A stretch of DNA of 64,000 nucleotides from Mansonella perstans (Eukaryota; Nematoda; Chromadorea; Rhabditida; Onchocercidae), in contig JBAMDO010000080.1 of NCBI GenBank assembly GCA_037074765.1, forward strand, positions 165,958-229,957, written 5' to 3'. Below are positions 35,601 through 48,400 of this stretch, piece after piece. The position numbers and the translations under genes are program-made. The notes under the pieces were generated by a model. The model searched no databases. It was not told where the DNA came from and saw nothing but the letters and a program-made list of their open reading frames with translations. Numbering within the stretch: the stretch's first letter is position 1; each line of letters opens with the position of its first letter.

Positions 35601-37093
35601 TACTTCTAATAGTGGCACATCTTTGACATCTTTCATGGATTGATTGCTGTTCAACAAAAAAAATTACGAAATAATCTTTGTTGTCTTTACATTTTTATAT
35701 TTAGATTTAAAATAGAAAAATGATTTAAAAATTTATGGAATAAGTGATCCATTTGATGTAAAAAATTGGAAATGTGACTGATTCCTAATATCCTTACAAA
35801 TTTTTAATCTAAATTAATCATCTTTTGGGAAAATAAGATGCACAGCTGAAAAGTAAATTTGCTGTAAACGATGTCACTTAGATTTCTGAGCAACTAATCT
35901 CGCCTAACAATATGTAATTCGATACGAGTGTGCACAAAAGCATTTTTCTTAATTATCCATCCAACACTTTTCACTAAACGTTTACGCAGGTGTGAATTTT
36001 GTGTGAAAAATAGTACCTACAAAGAATAACAGGACTGCTGTCCAATTTCGAGGCTATTGCCCACTTCAGTTTAGTTTACATATGTCTTAAGCTTAATGCA
36101 AAAAAATTTTACCATTATGAGCTTTAATAGCACTTAAATAAATACCATATGCTTTGTCTAAGACCAATGTTGTTGTGACATTATTATCAAGGGTCAGATG
36201 GGTCAACAGTGGTAGCATAGAATAAATTTTATGATAAACAAATGTTCTGAAAAAAAATCTTTTTTGCAATTTTTTACATATTCCATAAATTAAATTTCAA
36301 TATTTATCTCAAAACCTCTGTTTCATCGTTTTTTTCTGAAATTCGTCGTATGGCGCAACAAATAATTCCGTTGAATCAATCATTTCACGATAAAAAGTGT
36401 GGGCAAAATAATAACTTTAAAGACTGGTCAGTATGCTAAAGCACTCGTTGGCCACTTGTAAACGGTAGTAAAAAATGCTTTCGGCTTCAGATTAATGAAT
36501 TCTCACAGTTGAATTAATTAAAGCGAAAAAGTTGAATGACCAGGTGTCACTCCATATTACGTCATTTATAGAGCCACCAATAGCACAGTTGAATCTTTCG
36601 GCTATTGATACCGTACTCTTCAAGTTATAATTTTTATGCGCTCTTGTCTTGCATCCAACAAAGTTCAGAAATAAATTGTAATAATAAATTAATGTGTCTA
36701 TTGCACATTTCTTTTAATTTTAACAATACTTTCTCAATTTAAAATCCAAATACAACAAAGTAATAGTAAGCTCCTTCTTTGTCCGCCGCAAAATTCACAG
36801 ATATAACTTTCCTTAGCTTGAGTTTAGAGTAATTTTCCATTTAATGGCTATTAATTTATCACAGAGTACTAATTAGACACAAAATAAATACATGAATTGA
36901 TTAATAATTAACTTTATACTTGATAAAAAATAAAGTGTGATATTAGCTTACATATTCTCTCCCGCTCCAACTACAAATCAGTTCTCTAAATGCAAACACT
37001 AAGTTTGGACCATTCTGATTATAATTGCTAGGCCTTATCTAATAGGCAAATATCACTCATAAGCACAGAATGGACAGGCAAGTTATTTTTTCC

Positions 37094-37982
37094 TCAAATA
37101 AAACTGCTCCAGTATCCGTTCCAATAAAGCGTTAACGAAATTTTTGCAGTTGATGCGATGAAAGTTGTAAACGATTGGTTTTGTGACTGAAAATAATTTT
37201 AGATTTGGCGCAAATGATAAGCGCAAATGGTATTCTAAATTGTACAATACTGGTAAGTTGGGATTAAACACTAAAATGAATTTTACTGTTTTTTAGATCA
37301 TTTATAGCCATTTCTTTAGAGAAAAATGTGAAAGATTCAGAAATCTTCAAGTGATGCGTCATTGTGTACTTCTCGGAAATCTGTGCCAATCGTATTTTGC
37401 GCAATAATTGTAACTTTAAACCTTAGCGAATGATTGGGATTTTATCAAAGTATTTATTAAGATTCGCTCTGTTTGCACAAAATCTAATGTAGGACTTACT
37501 TAATTTCAAGTGAGTCTATTTTTCCTTTCGGGATAACTTCCCCGAGAGATTATGCAACAAATTCTGACCTGTGACTGCAACGTTGATGATGCCGGTGTGC
37601 ATATGGAGTGCTGTTCATTCTCGATGTAGAAATACTCGAACCTGTCAGCCATGTCACGCAATTGACGAGCTATCATTGATGTGCTCATTTGCATTCCTGA
37701 AATTTAATGCAACGAAGTAAAAAAGGGATTTACAAATTTGATTGCAAATTCTTTAGCAGAAAGTTACAAACCAGACGATGTTTGCATGGTAACATCCATA
37801 AATTTTGTCTTCTGTTCGGTTTCTGTCGCAAGGATGAAAACGGGAATATGATTGTCTATAGGAACAATTCGAGCAGTATTCGTCGCAAATAATTCCATAA
37901 AGCTTGAAAGTATCGTTGCCCAACACGGAATATATCCTATTTGTGAGGGAAATCTATCGATAAATAACGCAGCGCATAGCAT
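37094..37982 (-). CDS. BH3-only (EGL-1/BIM-like) candidate cell-death activator, copy B
   Basis: Same proposed structure as copy A, reversed: exons 37982-37772, 37696-37569 and 37186-37094. The BH3 exon encodes the same protein sequence as in copy A (IARQLRDMADRF). The first exon differs by at least one residue (MLCAALF against MLCAALL). In the last exon an A run is one base shorter, so the copy-A tail (NALLERILEQFYL) is lost. The frame instead ends after about 30 residues in YWNGYWSSFI and a stop at 37094. An extra upstream exon is intact only in this copy (about 38231-38066, acceptor TATCTTCTGCAG, donor GTAAGT). Joined to exon 1 it would add about 55 helical-looking residues, but then no start codon is visible. 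It could be functional, decaying, or affected by a homopolymer sequencing error. Confidence 0.58.
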
Positions 37983-38065
37983 CTGAAATCTCACCATTTT
38001 ATTCTTATACTTAACGTTTGCAGCAAATAATCGGAAGATAGATTGAGCAATTAACTTACAGAATT

Positions 38066-38231
38066 TTCTGTCAATCGAATTTTTTGTGCTACAAATAAGA
38101 ATTCATGTAATGTAATGTTAAAATATTGTTCTAATTTAATAAGTAAGATTTCACAAATTGATGGAATTTGTTGACTGTGATAAATTTTCGATGATAAGAA
38201 ATAGGTTAGATACGGTATCACTGCAGAAGAT
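38066..38231 (-). other. Open candidate upstream exon of BH3 gene copy B (frameshifted in copy A)
   Basis: TATCTTCTGCAG leads into a frame that stays open through ICEILLIKLEQYFNITLHEF and FVAQKIRLTENS to a strong GTAAGT donor in the correct phase to join the next exon (intron about 80 bp). No ATG lies at its start, so any first exon would have been upstream of the duplication boundary. In arm A a 5-bp deletion introduces a stop. The product is unrecognised. Confidence 0.35.
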
Positions 38232-38375
38232 AACAATCAGTGTTGATAACCTTTTATGAAATTATCCGAGAAGCGAAACAGCAGCAGCAGAAGCAGTTGC
38301 AGTACCAATAACTGCATCTGATTGATGTATCGGTAAATGTGGGATGAACTACCGCACGAAAACGATGCTCCTCCC

Positions 38376-39212
38376 ATTGTGATGCAGGATTGATTGAGTA
38401 GCATAGTGCGCCAAATTGATGTTCTTCATTAATGGAATTGGCTGAACAGACTAAGTCAGATTCCTTGTCATCCTTGGATTTACTCCTCCTCTTCCTAATG
38501 CAATACCAATGAAGGAGCTGATAACATACACCTGGCAAAGCTAAATGAAAATTAATAATGATTAATTTTCAAGAATTTAGAAGAAAATAATTCGTTGTGG
38601 CTTGGCTTGAAGTAGCGTTGCTTCAATGCTGGTCTTTTGAAGAACTGTCTCATTTATTACACGATCAATGCAGTGGATGTTGAGGATTGAGCAGAGGCAG
38701 CGTAGATGGAAACGTTCCGGGAGGCGCGGGTGATAGCGTTAGATAATCCAGAATTCAGATCTACACAAAAAAAAACATATTGTTTATTTTTTTGAAACAC
38801 TTTCGGTACTGCTCTTCAGATGTTTGTTGCACCAAACCTGTTTATGGAGTTTTCAGAAGGCCCTGAATGCTTTAACTATTCTGCTTTCTATCTCTTTTTC
38901 GATCTTAGCGTCAGAGAAATGATACTGCAAGGTAATTGAACTGGTGGACAGCTCTAAGCTCTGAATCCCTTATGGTGATGTGCGAAGAATGGTATTCAGC
39001 TTGTGTTGCTAGTTAGTAAGAATTCTTCTTTATGCTGATTTCCAATCCAGAGAACTCAGAAGCTTCCACAAAAGCAAGTTATTAAGCGCTGCAGAACTGC
39101 TTTGATATGAGCAACAAGTGCGGCGTCATCAAGCACAAAGTAACTCACGAGTCTTCATGTGAGTTCTTAGTCGTTTTATGTTGAATAAGTTGCCATCAGT
39201 ACGATAGCGGAC
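38376..39212 (-). mobile_element. Degenerate non-LTR (LINE) reverse transcriptase fragment
   Basis: Minus-strand pieces in several frames follow the order of a LINE RT C-terminal half. They are: RTDGNLFNIKRLR (about 39200-39160), DDAALVAHIKAVLQRL with the DD of the catalytic motif (near 39125), ELRAVHQFNYL (near 38950), ERFHLRCLCSILNIH then SIEATLL (38725-38610), and a Lys/Arg-rich tail RKRRSKSKDDKE ending in INPASQWEEHRFRAVV (38500-38345). Stops and frameshifts are frequent, so it is inactive. No promoter, endonuclease part or poly-A end was identified. Confidence 0.8.
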
Positions 39213-39344
39213 ATAACCGTTTTTTTGTCAAGATCTGCTGTAACTTTATAGTGAAGAAAAAGCTGATTAATATATTATATATACATTATATTAATCTAGT
39301 AAGTATAGTGAGTAGTGTTAATGAGTAGTATTAATGTAGAGTAA

Positions 39345-39490
39345 TATAGTGCGCCAAATTGATGTTCATCATTAATGGAGATTGGATGAATAGACTAAGT
39401 TAGATTCCTTCCCATTCTTGGCTTTCCTCTCTTCCTATTACAATATTAATTGAGAGGCTAACAATTATGCACCTGGCAAAGCTGCAACCG
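39345..39490 (-). mobile_element. Second LINE tail fragment, diverged duplicate of 38397-38545
   Basis: AGTGCGCCAAATTGATGTTC and later blocks (GACTAAGT.AGATTCCTT, CACCTGGCAAAGCT) match the tail of the neighbouring LINE fragment in the same orientation with many substitutions. Its place upstream of the RT core means two copies or a local duplication. Confidence 0.7.
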
Positions 39491-42400
39491 GAAAAGCTGA
39501 TTATTTTTCAGGACTTTGGAAGGAAGTAATTACACTAATGGAATATATTGCACTCCGGATGTACCGTAGTTAGTATTGTTATGGAAAGTTATATGAAAAT
39601 TATATGTATTGATCTAAACTCTAATTAAGGAAGCAATTTAGAATTGCAATTTAAATGTAACTAATTAGAAAATTTACCATAATTTATGCATTCTCATCAT
39701 GACAATGATTTGAAACTAGATTTAGGCTTGCTTTTGTTCAATTTCCACTCACTTTGGTGGCTCATCCCGTGCTTGCTAAATGTATTTGAAAAATTTTCAA
39801 ATATATTCTGAAAAAAATGGCATTAAGTTCTTAAGATTTTGAATGCTAATAAAGAATCAAAATATTCTTATCAGTAGCAAAGCTAAGTTTGAACTTTCAA
39901 AAAAATTATTTAATTATTAAATATATCAAAAGATAGAACTGTGAATCAAACTTAGCTTTTGAAGTAAAATATACTGTAGTGCATTGAATTAAATTACAAG
40001 TGCCATTAAATTTTTAAATCACAAGGATCTGATTTCAAACTGACACAAACATTTTTAAGCAAAGTTTATCACAAAATCATAATGCTGTTGATATGAATAA
40101 TATGAAAATGAAAAATGTTCTGAATATTGCAAAGGCTGTAATACAATGTTATGAAAAGTTTACAACAGCATGTTTTAAATAAAAAATTAAGTTTTAGACC
40201 GTGAACTATTGATCTTTACTTCACAAATTGATATAAATGATAATTTCGAATTTTTTTTGAAGATTTTAAAAATTTAAAATATTTAAAGAGTTTTCTAAAA
40301 ATGCCTAGAAGTTGATATTTAATTATGAAGTTTGATAATTATTGTTAAATGAATATGTAATTGAAAGATTTTTGTGAGTAATAGATCATTGTCAAAAGAA
40401 TAGTAATAATAATATCTTTTGAAAAGAACCGACAGGAAGTAATCCAATTGTTATTTTCTAAAGGTAATCATAGATATTTCATGGATAATGCGCAAGTGCT
40501 AATCGGTACGGATCATCATTGTAAATCAATCCTGTATCCGGTATATCCGGTAATATCATTTCGTGTAAATGCAAAGACATTTTTTGCGATTGTAGTCACG
40601 ATAACTTATCCAGAAATAATGACATGTAATGCAACAGAAAAAAACCACTAATATTTGAGAGTTCCTGAAAATTCCTAGAAACTAATTTTTAAATTAAAAA
40701 CGATGCTAATTTAAATTTCATAAAACTGTAATTTATTTCGATGCAGTGGAAAATTATTGACAATACTGAAAGATAAAAAGAAATAGTTATAACAAATGCA
40801 TTAAGTAATAAATTATATATAAAATAAATTTGTCGTCTTTCGATCTGCAAAAAATAATAATCAAATATGATTTTACTGAAGTTTTCAAGTGTTGATTTTT
40901 TGATCAGAACCATCCTTCACTTCATAAGTTAAATTTGATTCTCATAACTAAATCATTCATATGGTCTTGTAATATTATAAATTACAGATGAAATTTAAAA
41001 AAATATAGTGCTACTAAAATATAATTCTTTTTGGAATTTTGATTTTTTTTTTTGAAAATTTATTCTGTACAATTATTAAATTTACAAGTTCATCAATAAA
41101 TCAGTCGAAAAAATTTTAAATGATCTAAACTTTGAGATATATATATAACTAATAGCAACTAAATTGAAATTTAATGGAAACTATTTAACTGAAAATTTTT
41201 TTTAAAATATCAATGTTATTTATTGCTTGTTCATTGTTCATAAAGTTCTATAATAATTTAAATTGATTTATGTACAAGCAGCCAATTTATCTGCCTCATT
41301 TCATTCCGATTGTGATTTACTTATTACATAATAGAATTCGGGAATGAAAATAAGAACTGGTCGCATTTCAATTAGTTCCATTATTACAATTGTTGAATGG
41401 GTGACATTTGGTGAATTGTATGTACAATGTTCGTGTCAACCAATTAGTCTTGTTTAAGATCCATAAACAATGCATCGAGTTAATGCTACCACTTCTACTG
41501 CACCTGCTTCTTCCAATTCCAAACAACGAACACTGATGATGTTGGTACTCTAGCCAGTAATGTAATGAACAGTATGCTTCACTGATTACTGTAGTGCAAT
41601 AAAAATTAAGAAGCATATTTCGTACTTCTTGCTTTCTTAATTACTTTATTGATAGACTTATTGGTTGAGCTTCATCATCTTTAGCAATGAATGTATTTTG
41701 GCTATCAATTTTATGTGAAGCAATAAAATTTGAGGATTATTAAGGATTATTTCAGATTATATTAAGGGATTATTCCAGGATTATTTCCAAGGATTATTTT
41801 CAAGGCTATATTTGAGAATTTTAAAATTATTCACTAGGCTCAGTTATAATTGCTCCGTTATTGTTGCATCAAATATTAGATACTTCAAAAATAATCTAAC
41901 TGTATCCATCAGGAACGTTGATTTCCCGCAATTAAAAACATTTCATGCTTTTTTTTCAGAATTTTACTTCCTAAATGATAAAAAGGCGATTGATTTGGTG
42001 ATTACTAAATTCCGAAATATGATCTTTAGCAAGTTGCTTCGAGCAGATAACAATGCATTAGTAGATAGTGCTGAATTTATTAAAAATATGTAGTGAATAT
42101 TTCTCCGTATATTTATTTAGCCAGTATTTAAGGTACTAGTAGGTGATGCTGGATCGACAATACTGGTAGACGGTACTTGTTGAAAAAAGTGTAACGAGAT
42201 AAATAGTAAAAATGAAGCTGAATGAATATTAGAAGTGCAAATGAGCAGGTGGGATCACTTCATGATTCTTTCTTACCACTCTTCAAAATCCTTGAAGATA
42301 ATAGAATGGAGGTCAACAGTAGATGATAAGTATCCTGATTATAACAAATATCTTAATTTTTTCAACAGATTATCTGTTCTTATCTACATTTACCATAACC

Positions 42401-45400
42401 AACACCATACGATAAATAAATCCATTTTCAGGTCAACTTTAATTAACGGAAACGAGATATTAACTGAAAAATTTTCCATCCTTTTTTTTTGAATCAACTG
42501 AAAAGAAAAAAATAAATCAAATAAATATCAAAAAAGTAAAATGCCATTGGATGCAATGTGATTAGTTGAAATGCCTTTAATGATTCCATGAGTTGCATAT
42601 CAATTATAATACTTATATGCTAACTAAGTTTTTTTTGCATTTCATTAACATTTTTCATAAATCTATTTTTTTTGGTAATTTGATATTAGGACTTGTGAGT
42701 AACTGGATTACTTAATTAATGTATAAATCCATTTTCTCAGCTAATTATCTTATTCTTATGAAACTTAATTAGATCATCAACCAGATTCAGATCTCATAAC
42801 ATACAATTTTCTGTGAAGACTACCGTAGAGGTGTGAAGAATTAATTGTTCAGAAATATATTTTGTCTAATGATGACCTTTAGTAATGTTGGCTATTTTTA
42901 CACTTATTATATTCTGTTGACCAATTCATTGTTCGTATTGTAGTATGGGAGAAGTATGGATAAGATTTGGGTAATTGGTTGGATTCAGTTTACACTAATT
43001 CATAGTTAAGGGACAAAGGAAAGAATACTTGAGAAATCTATTGATGGTTAATAAAGTTCATCGGAAAATTTGATTCAACGAATAATTACTAATATCCTAT
43101 ATTTTCTCCAAATCATCTGCTTGAACTTTAATGAACTTTGTTGTCCTTTTGTTGTCACAAAATGGATTCAGGTAATAAATAGACTTCTTTTATTGTTTTG
43201 CCAATTTTTAAACTATTTCAGCAATGGCTAATTTCTTTTCCGACAGGAAGCACGAAAAAGAATTTCATAAAAATTGCTATTAAATCTAATTAAAGGAGTC
43301 ATAGTGACCAATTGCTTTATCCTAAAATGTTATTCATGACCCTATCCTAGAATGTCATTTACTTTTTTTTCATAAAATTTCCTTATTTTTAAAGAAAGTC
43401 TTACATTAAATCACACAACTTTTAAGCCCAAACATAATTTTATATTTTAACACGTTTTAATTTTAAAATAATTCAGATGAATGAGTGAAAAATTAAATAG
43501 ACAAGTAATGTATATTGCTTAAAGACGGAGACAACAATACAGAAAGTAATTACGAAAATACGTAACTATTTCAAAAGTAAGATTTCATTAAAAAATTGAA
43601 AATCTATGAAGAAAAACTCAAAGTAATCGTTCTAAATTCATTTCAACATTATTTCAATGCTACTCAACCAATTTGAGAAACTTTTTGTAAATTACATTCT
43701 CAAAAATTACTTATGGATGACAGGAGAACCAAATGTTAAAATGCGGTCTCCCACATACCGAATTGTAATGCTACAAAGCGATTTAATTGCATTAAATTGG
43801 TAATATAATGGTCTTTAAATAACTATTTTTAAAACCTATATATCCTAATTTTATCAAGACTGATTTTTCATAGCCTAGTAGAAATCTTTGGCTAGGCCAT
43901 TTTATCACTAATTAAGGCTTTAAAAAATGAGCCTTAGAGCGGTATTTGAATTGTTGTTTGTAACATATAAATATTGAAAGAAAAAAAATTGGAAATATTA
44001 AAAGTATATTGCAATCTTTTGAGTTATTAAAAAAAATAGTAAACACTGTTTTTATAAAACATTAGAATACGGTAAAATTATAATTACTATCGTTTAAACA
44101 ATGGTTATTTTGATGACATCACATTGTTTCCAGTAAGCATTTAATTATTCAAATGTAAGGGTAAATAATGCTTTGGTGACATTAAATTGTTTTCAGTTAA
44201 GAATTTAATTATTTAAATGTAAAGATAAATAAGCATTAAAAATATTTGATTGATGAAGGATATAATTTGAATCGAAAATAAGGCGAAAATGTATCCTGGA
44301 AGAGGATAAGAGAAAAAAGAATTTACATAGGCATATCCTTGAAAATTGATAATCACAGGGCGGCGAACAATCTAAGAAACTGTCTAGTTGCTATTGCAAA
44401 AGGTATCAAATATCTTGTCATATGAGGACATGTCCTCAATTGTCACACTTTTTTTCGCTTTGTTAAGTATGTTTTATTATTCATTCATCATGTTTTTCTA
44501 CTTTTATTTATTCGCAATCAAATATGATTGCCGGTTTAGATCAGAAGCATTTTTCTGTGTTGCCGAAAACAGAAGAAAAACGGTAGGAAAAAAAGAGAAG
44601 TGATTCTTTTCAAACAACGGCAAATCGATGTATTAAGTGTGACTAAAAACAATTCAGTGAATCATTTTGCTATCTTTGAAATCAATAGCGATTGTCTTTT
44701 TGATCATTTTGTTAATTGTAATAAAGAAAAAAAGGGAAACTTGATAAAACAAAAATTAATTTTGCAAATATTCTGATGATTTCCGAATTTTTCGCTAATT
44801 TTTGTCGGCCATGTAATAGTTATAAATAAAAAAAATTTCATGAAAAGCATTTCAAATTGAAACTAAAAATTACGACTGAATTTATAAAAATTAAATCGAA
44901 AAGCTGAAGAAATTGCATGCTAAGATAGATTTATTATGAATGAAATTAAAGTGATACCATTTAGTTGATCTTAATTATTGTTAAATAATATTTAATTTGA
45001 GATTTGCAAAGTGCTAGTTTTAGGTAAGGTAATTTTGAATCACTAAACTTTAATAATATATTTTTAACTGCAGTTGTTTCATCTGAATTAAAATATTTTA
45101 TAGTAAGAAACAAAATAATGTTGACTTAAACGAAATTTTATAAATCGATTTAAAATGGATTAAGTTGTGACATATCCTTGGTTTGATTTATGACACTGAC
45201 CCATTGATTGAGCGATTATTTCCTTAGTAATTAATTGAGCCATTGGGAGAATTATTTATTACACAATGTATATCTCTTACAGATTCCACACATCACCAGG
45301 CACTATTAGCACTTCATTTCACTAGTGGGTCCTCAACTTTTGATTTGGGCAAATTTTACGATGTACATTTTACAACTGCTTCAATAAATGGTTAGCTGAT

Positions 45401-48400
45401 TATTTGTGTGTTTTATACATTTTATTCACTGATATTAAAGAATATAAAGGGATCAGTTACAAAAATGTTAAAATTATGTGACAGATTCAGACTATCAACA
45501 AAACCTATAAACCAATTAATTAGCTAATTAATGGGTTAGCTTAATCAATATGTAAATTAGGTCAGCTTGCTAGGTTTTTTCCATTGTGAGAAATGAAGCA
45601 TAACATTTATCTTTAATTTTTTTTTGATATGAAATAGAAGAAAAAAAAAGTAGAAAAAAAAGAAAAAATAAAAAAAAGAAACAGAAGCATAACATTTAGC
45701 TTCAATCTTTTTTGATATGAAATTAATATATATATACAATTGCTTTTAAATGTCGGCCATATTATAATACATTTCTGGCGATATTTTGCAGTTTCAGGCA
45801 ACAACTTCAATCCTATAATTCAATTAATTTTTCTTATTTAATTTTTTATTAAATAATTTGTTGTAAAACTTTTTGACATTATAAGTCCAAAATGTTTGAG
45901 TGTATGGTTTTATTATTCTAAACAAAAATGAAATGAAAGTATATAATTTGATTTGAACGTAAGCGATTAGTATTTCCGGAAGTAAAAACAGGATTCTGAA
46001 AAGTAGAAAAAAGAATTGCTAGTGTTTAATTTGCATTCTTGACAGCGACTCAATAATCATTTCGATTAAATGAGTAAATAAAACCCTAATAAAATACTCA
46101 TAAATAAGAACTAACATTCCGATCATTTAGATTTATTGAATCATTATTATCGATGCTATTATGCAATTTATGATATACTAAAATAGATAAAACTTCTTTT
46201 CTGCTATTTGTTACATAACAAAAAAAAAAAAAACAATTGTTAATTGGTTACAGAACAAGAAGTGATTAAATGTAATAACAATTTGTGTTGCAGAGTTTTT
46301 TTTTATTATACATAATTTATAGTTCGATATTCAATGCGCTTATTTGTCCACTTATTTATTTTTTTATGCTTACATTTATTAAAATTATTCATTTATATAT
46401 ACACATAAGCAGCTGCATTACTTGCACAACAACAGGACAATACTTGCTGCAAATATCATTATTTTAACAATCTCTAATTATTTACCGTAATTTATCAGAA
46501 TGCGAACTGTAACTTGTCTTATATTTTTTGTGTTCTTTTTTAATAAACAATACGATTATTTAATTTATGATGTTTATGCGTTTGAATGAAAAGAAAAAGA
46601 TGTTTGATGATACTATTTATAAAAGTATCTCGTTACCTAGATTATTAAAGTTAAGTTTTAATATATTTTATATATTGCGACAAACAATAGGATTATTTAA
46701 TTTTATGATGTTTATGCAAACGTTTTTTACTTGCACTGAGCACAGATGAGAAATTTCAAATAAGTTTCTTTGTAAAGCAGTTGGTGAAATTGTCATACGA
46801 TATTATAAAAGTGCCAATCTATGCATAATTAATTGATGATGTTGTGAAGAAAAATCATTTTACTTACTGTTACAGCTAAAATTTTTCTTTATTTATAATC
46901 TCAGCTAAATATCTTATGTTTTGAAACAATTTTCATGCTATAATTAATTTGGAAAGTTTTCAATGGATTAGATGAATACGAATAAATGATTATTTGCTTA
47001 GAGCATTTGACCGATTAGATTGGCTGACGAGGATTGAGGCGCAGGTGACTGCATGCAGTTTACCATAACGATTTGTAATCCGATACAGCAACACATGTCA
47101 CACTACTTCGACAAACATTTTCAGGGAGCAATAATGTGGTCGAATCATACTGCCTATGTTCTATTTCGTAGTTTCACAGTGTGATTGCACAAGTTTAGAT
47201 TACTGTTAAAGTGATGAGAATAAAATTGAAAAACAGGGATTTACTTTAATTAATTTAGCTTTTCTTTTTCAAAATGTATTTTTTTTTTGAGCTCTGTCTT
47301 TGTTGGCTAATTTTTCTAAATTTTTTGTCCAGTTTAATATATCGTTATTTTCATTTTATTAGCTACAATACTCATCGTTCTCTTTGTCAAACGTATCATT
47401 GACTTGGTATATGATTTTTTTCGAACATTTCCCAAAACCGCAAATCTTGGTAATTGAATGAAAATAATCGATAGGAAGTATTTTCTATTTGCCTACTGTT
47501 GTTTGTTCATTTCTGCACTACGATCATTCACGCACAGAAGGTCAACACTTCAGGAATTCATTTAAGTGGGTCTATGCAGCTAGCAAGTATCTCATTGCAT
47601 GCCGCAACACTCACTTACTTTTCGTATTAATCGTGCCGACTTTTGATGTGATGAGTATTTGATTCGCATTGTTGATACCTCAAAAATCAAAAGTCACTTC
47701 ATGCTGTATCACCAATAGTTTCATCAATAAAAAAAGAGGTCACGCGAAACACTTTTACTTACTGCAACAACATTGCTAAGCATCACAGAATATTTGCTGA
47801 ATGAATAAGTTTGACTTTGGCTCACCGCCTAGCCATTTAATCTAATGAAATATATATGATAATACTTTCAGGGATATATATCATTGATATGTGATAATAT
47901 TTTTACAGCGATTAGAAAATTATTGATATGTGGTCACGAAATGAAAAGAATAAAATTAAGCCAAAGATATTATGGTGGATTTTATAAAAATCTTAACCCG
48001 TTCCTTTCATTTTATTGCTCTTATTTATAAATGATACAAAAGATGTAAGTTTTCTTAAAAAAACAAACTGGAGAACTAATGGATCCATTCACTTCTTCAA
48101 TTTTTTATTTTATCAAAATTTCATTTTAATATGAGATACTATTTAATTATAATAGAAAGATAATATATGAAATAAGTACGTGTATGGGCATTGTTTGGCC
48201 AATATATAAAATTCGGATCGTTATTTGAGAAAGCAGTAAACCTTAGTCACATTGTCTAGAAGCCTCAAATTCCAGCTATTTTATCTACCATTAATGGTAT
48301 CCTCTAAAACCTAATCGGTAGATATGAAACCATACAATTCTGTTTTCTGCTATAAGGTTATTCGTAAATTCAATGTCAAGAAAAAGCATCGTGAAAAAAA

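Larger units (their letters stand above)
29930..35908. other. Spacer of the inverted duplication, right part; no supported gene
   Basis: 3' flank of BH3 gene C, then non-coding AT-rich DNA. It holds the terminal-inverted-repeat element (32543-33681), a diverged direct duplication (34565-35600) and long A/T homopolymers (near 30350, 34110 and 34340). A hydrophobic open frame at 29870-30160 overlaps the last exon of gene C in another phase and is not supported. Confidence 0.6.
35909..38371 (-). repeat. Inverted segmental duplication, arm B (partner 20035-22484)
   Basis: Reverse-complement match to arm A over its whole length. Differences include ATTACATTAC against ATTAC near 38110, five against six A in the last BH3-gene exon (37141-37145), an extra G near 36122, and a 40-bp region near 36030-36060 that is unlike arm A. 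The outer end joins LINE-derived sequence. Confidence 0.93.

Noticed and set aside
38254..38538. 94-codon minus-strand frame with a Cys-rich end, at first read as a membrane protein tail
   Set aside because: Its text (Lys/Arg-rich, then INPASQWEEHRF) aligns in order with the C-terminal tail of LINE reverse transcriptases next to an RT relic, so it is transposon-derived.
41812..42093. 93-codon plus-strand frame with a possible internal acceptor at 41960
   Set aside because: It has no partner exon, no recognised family and no codon signal beyond the AT background; it was kept only as a weak open frame.
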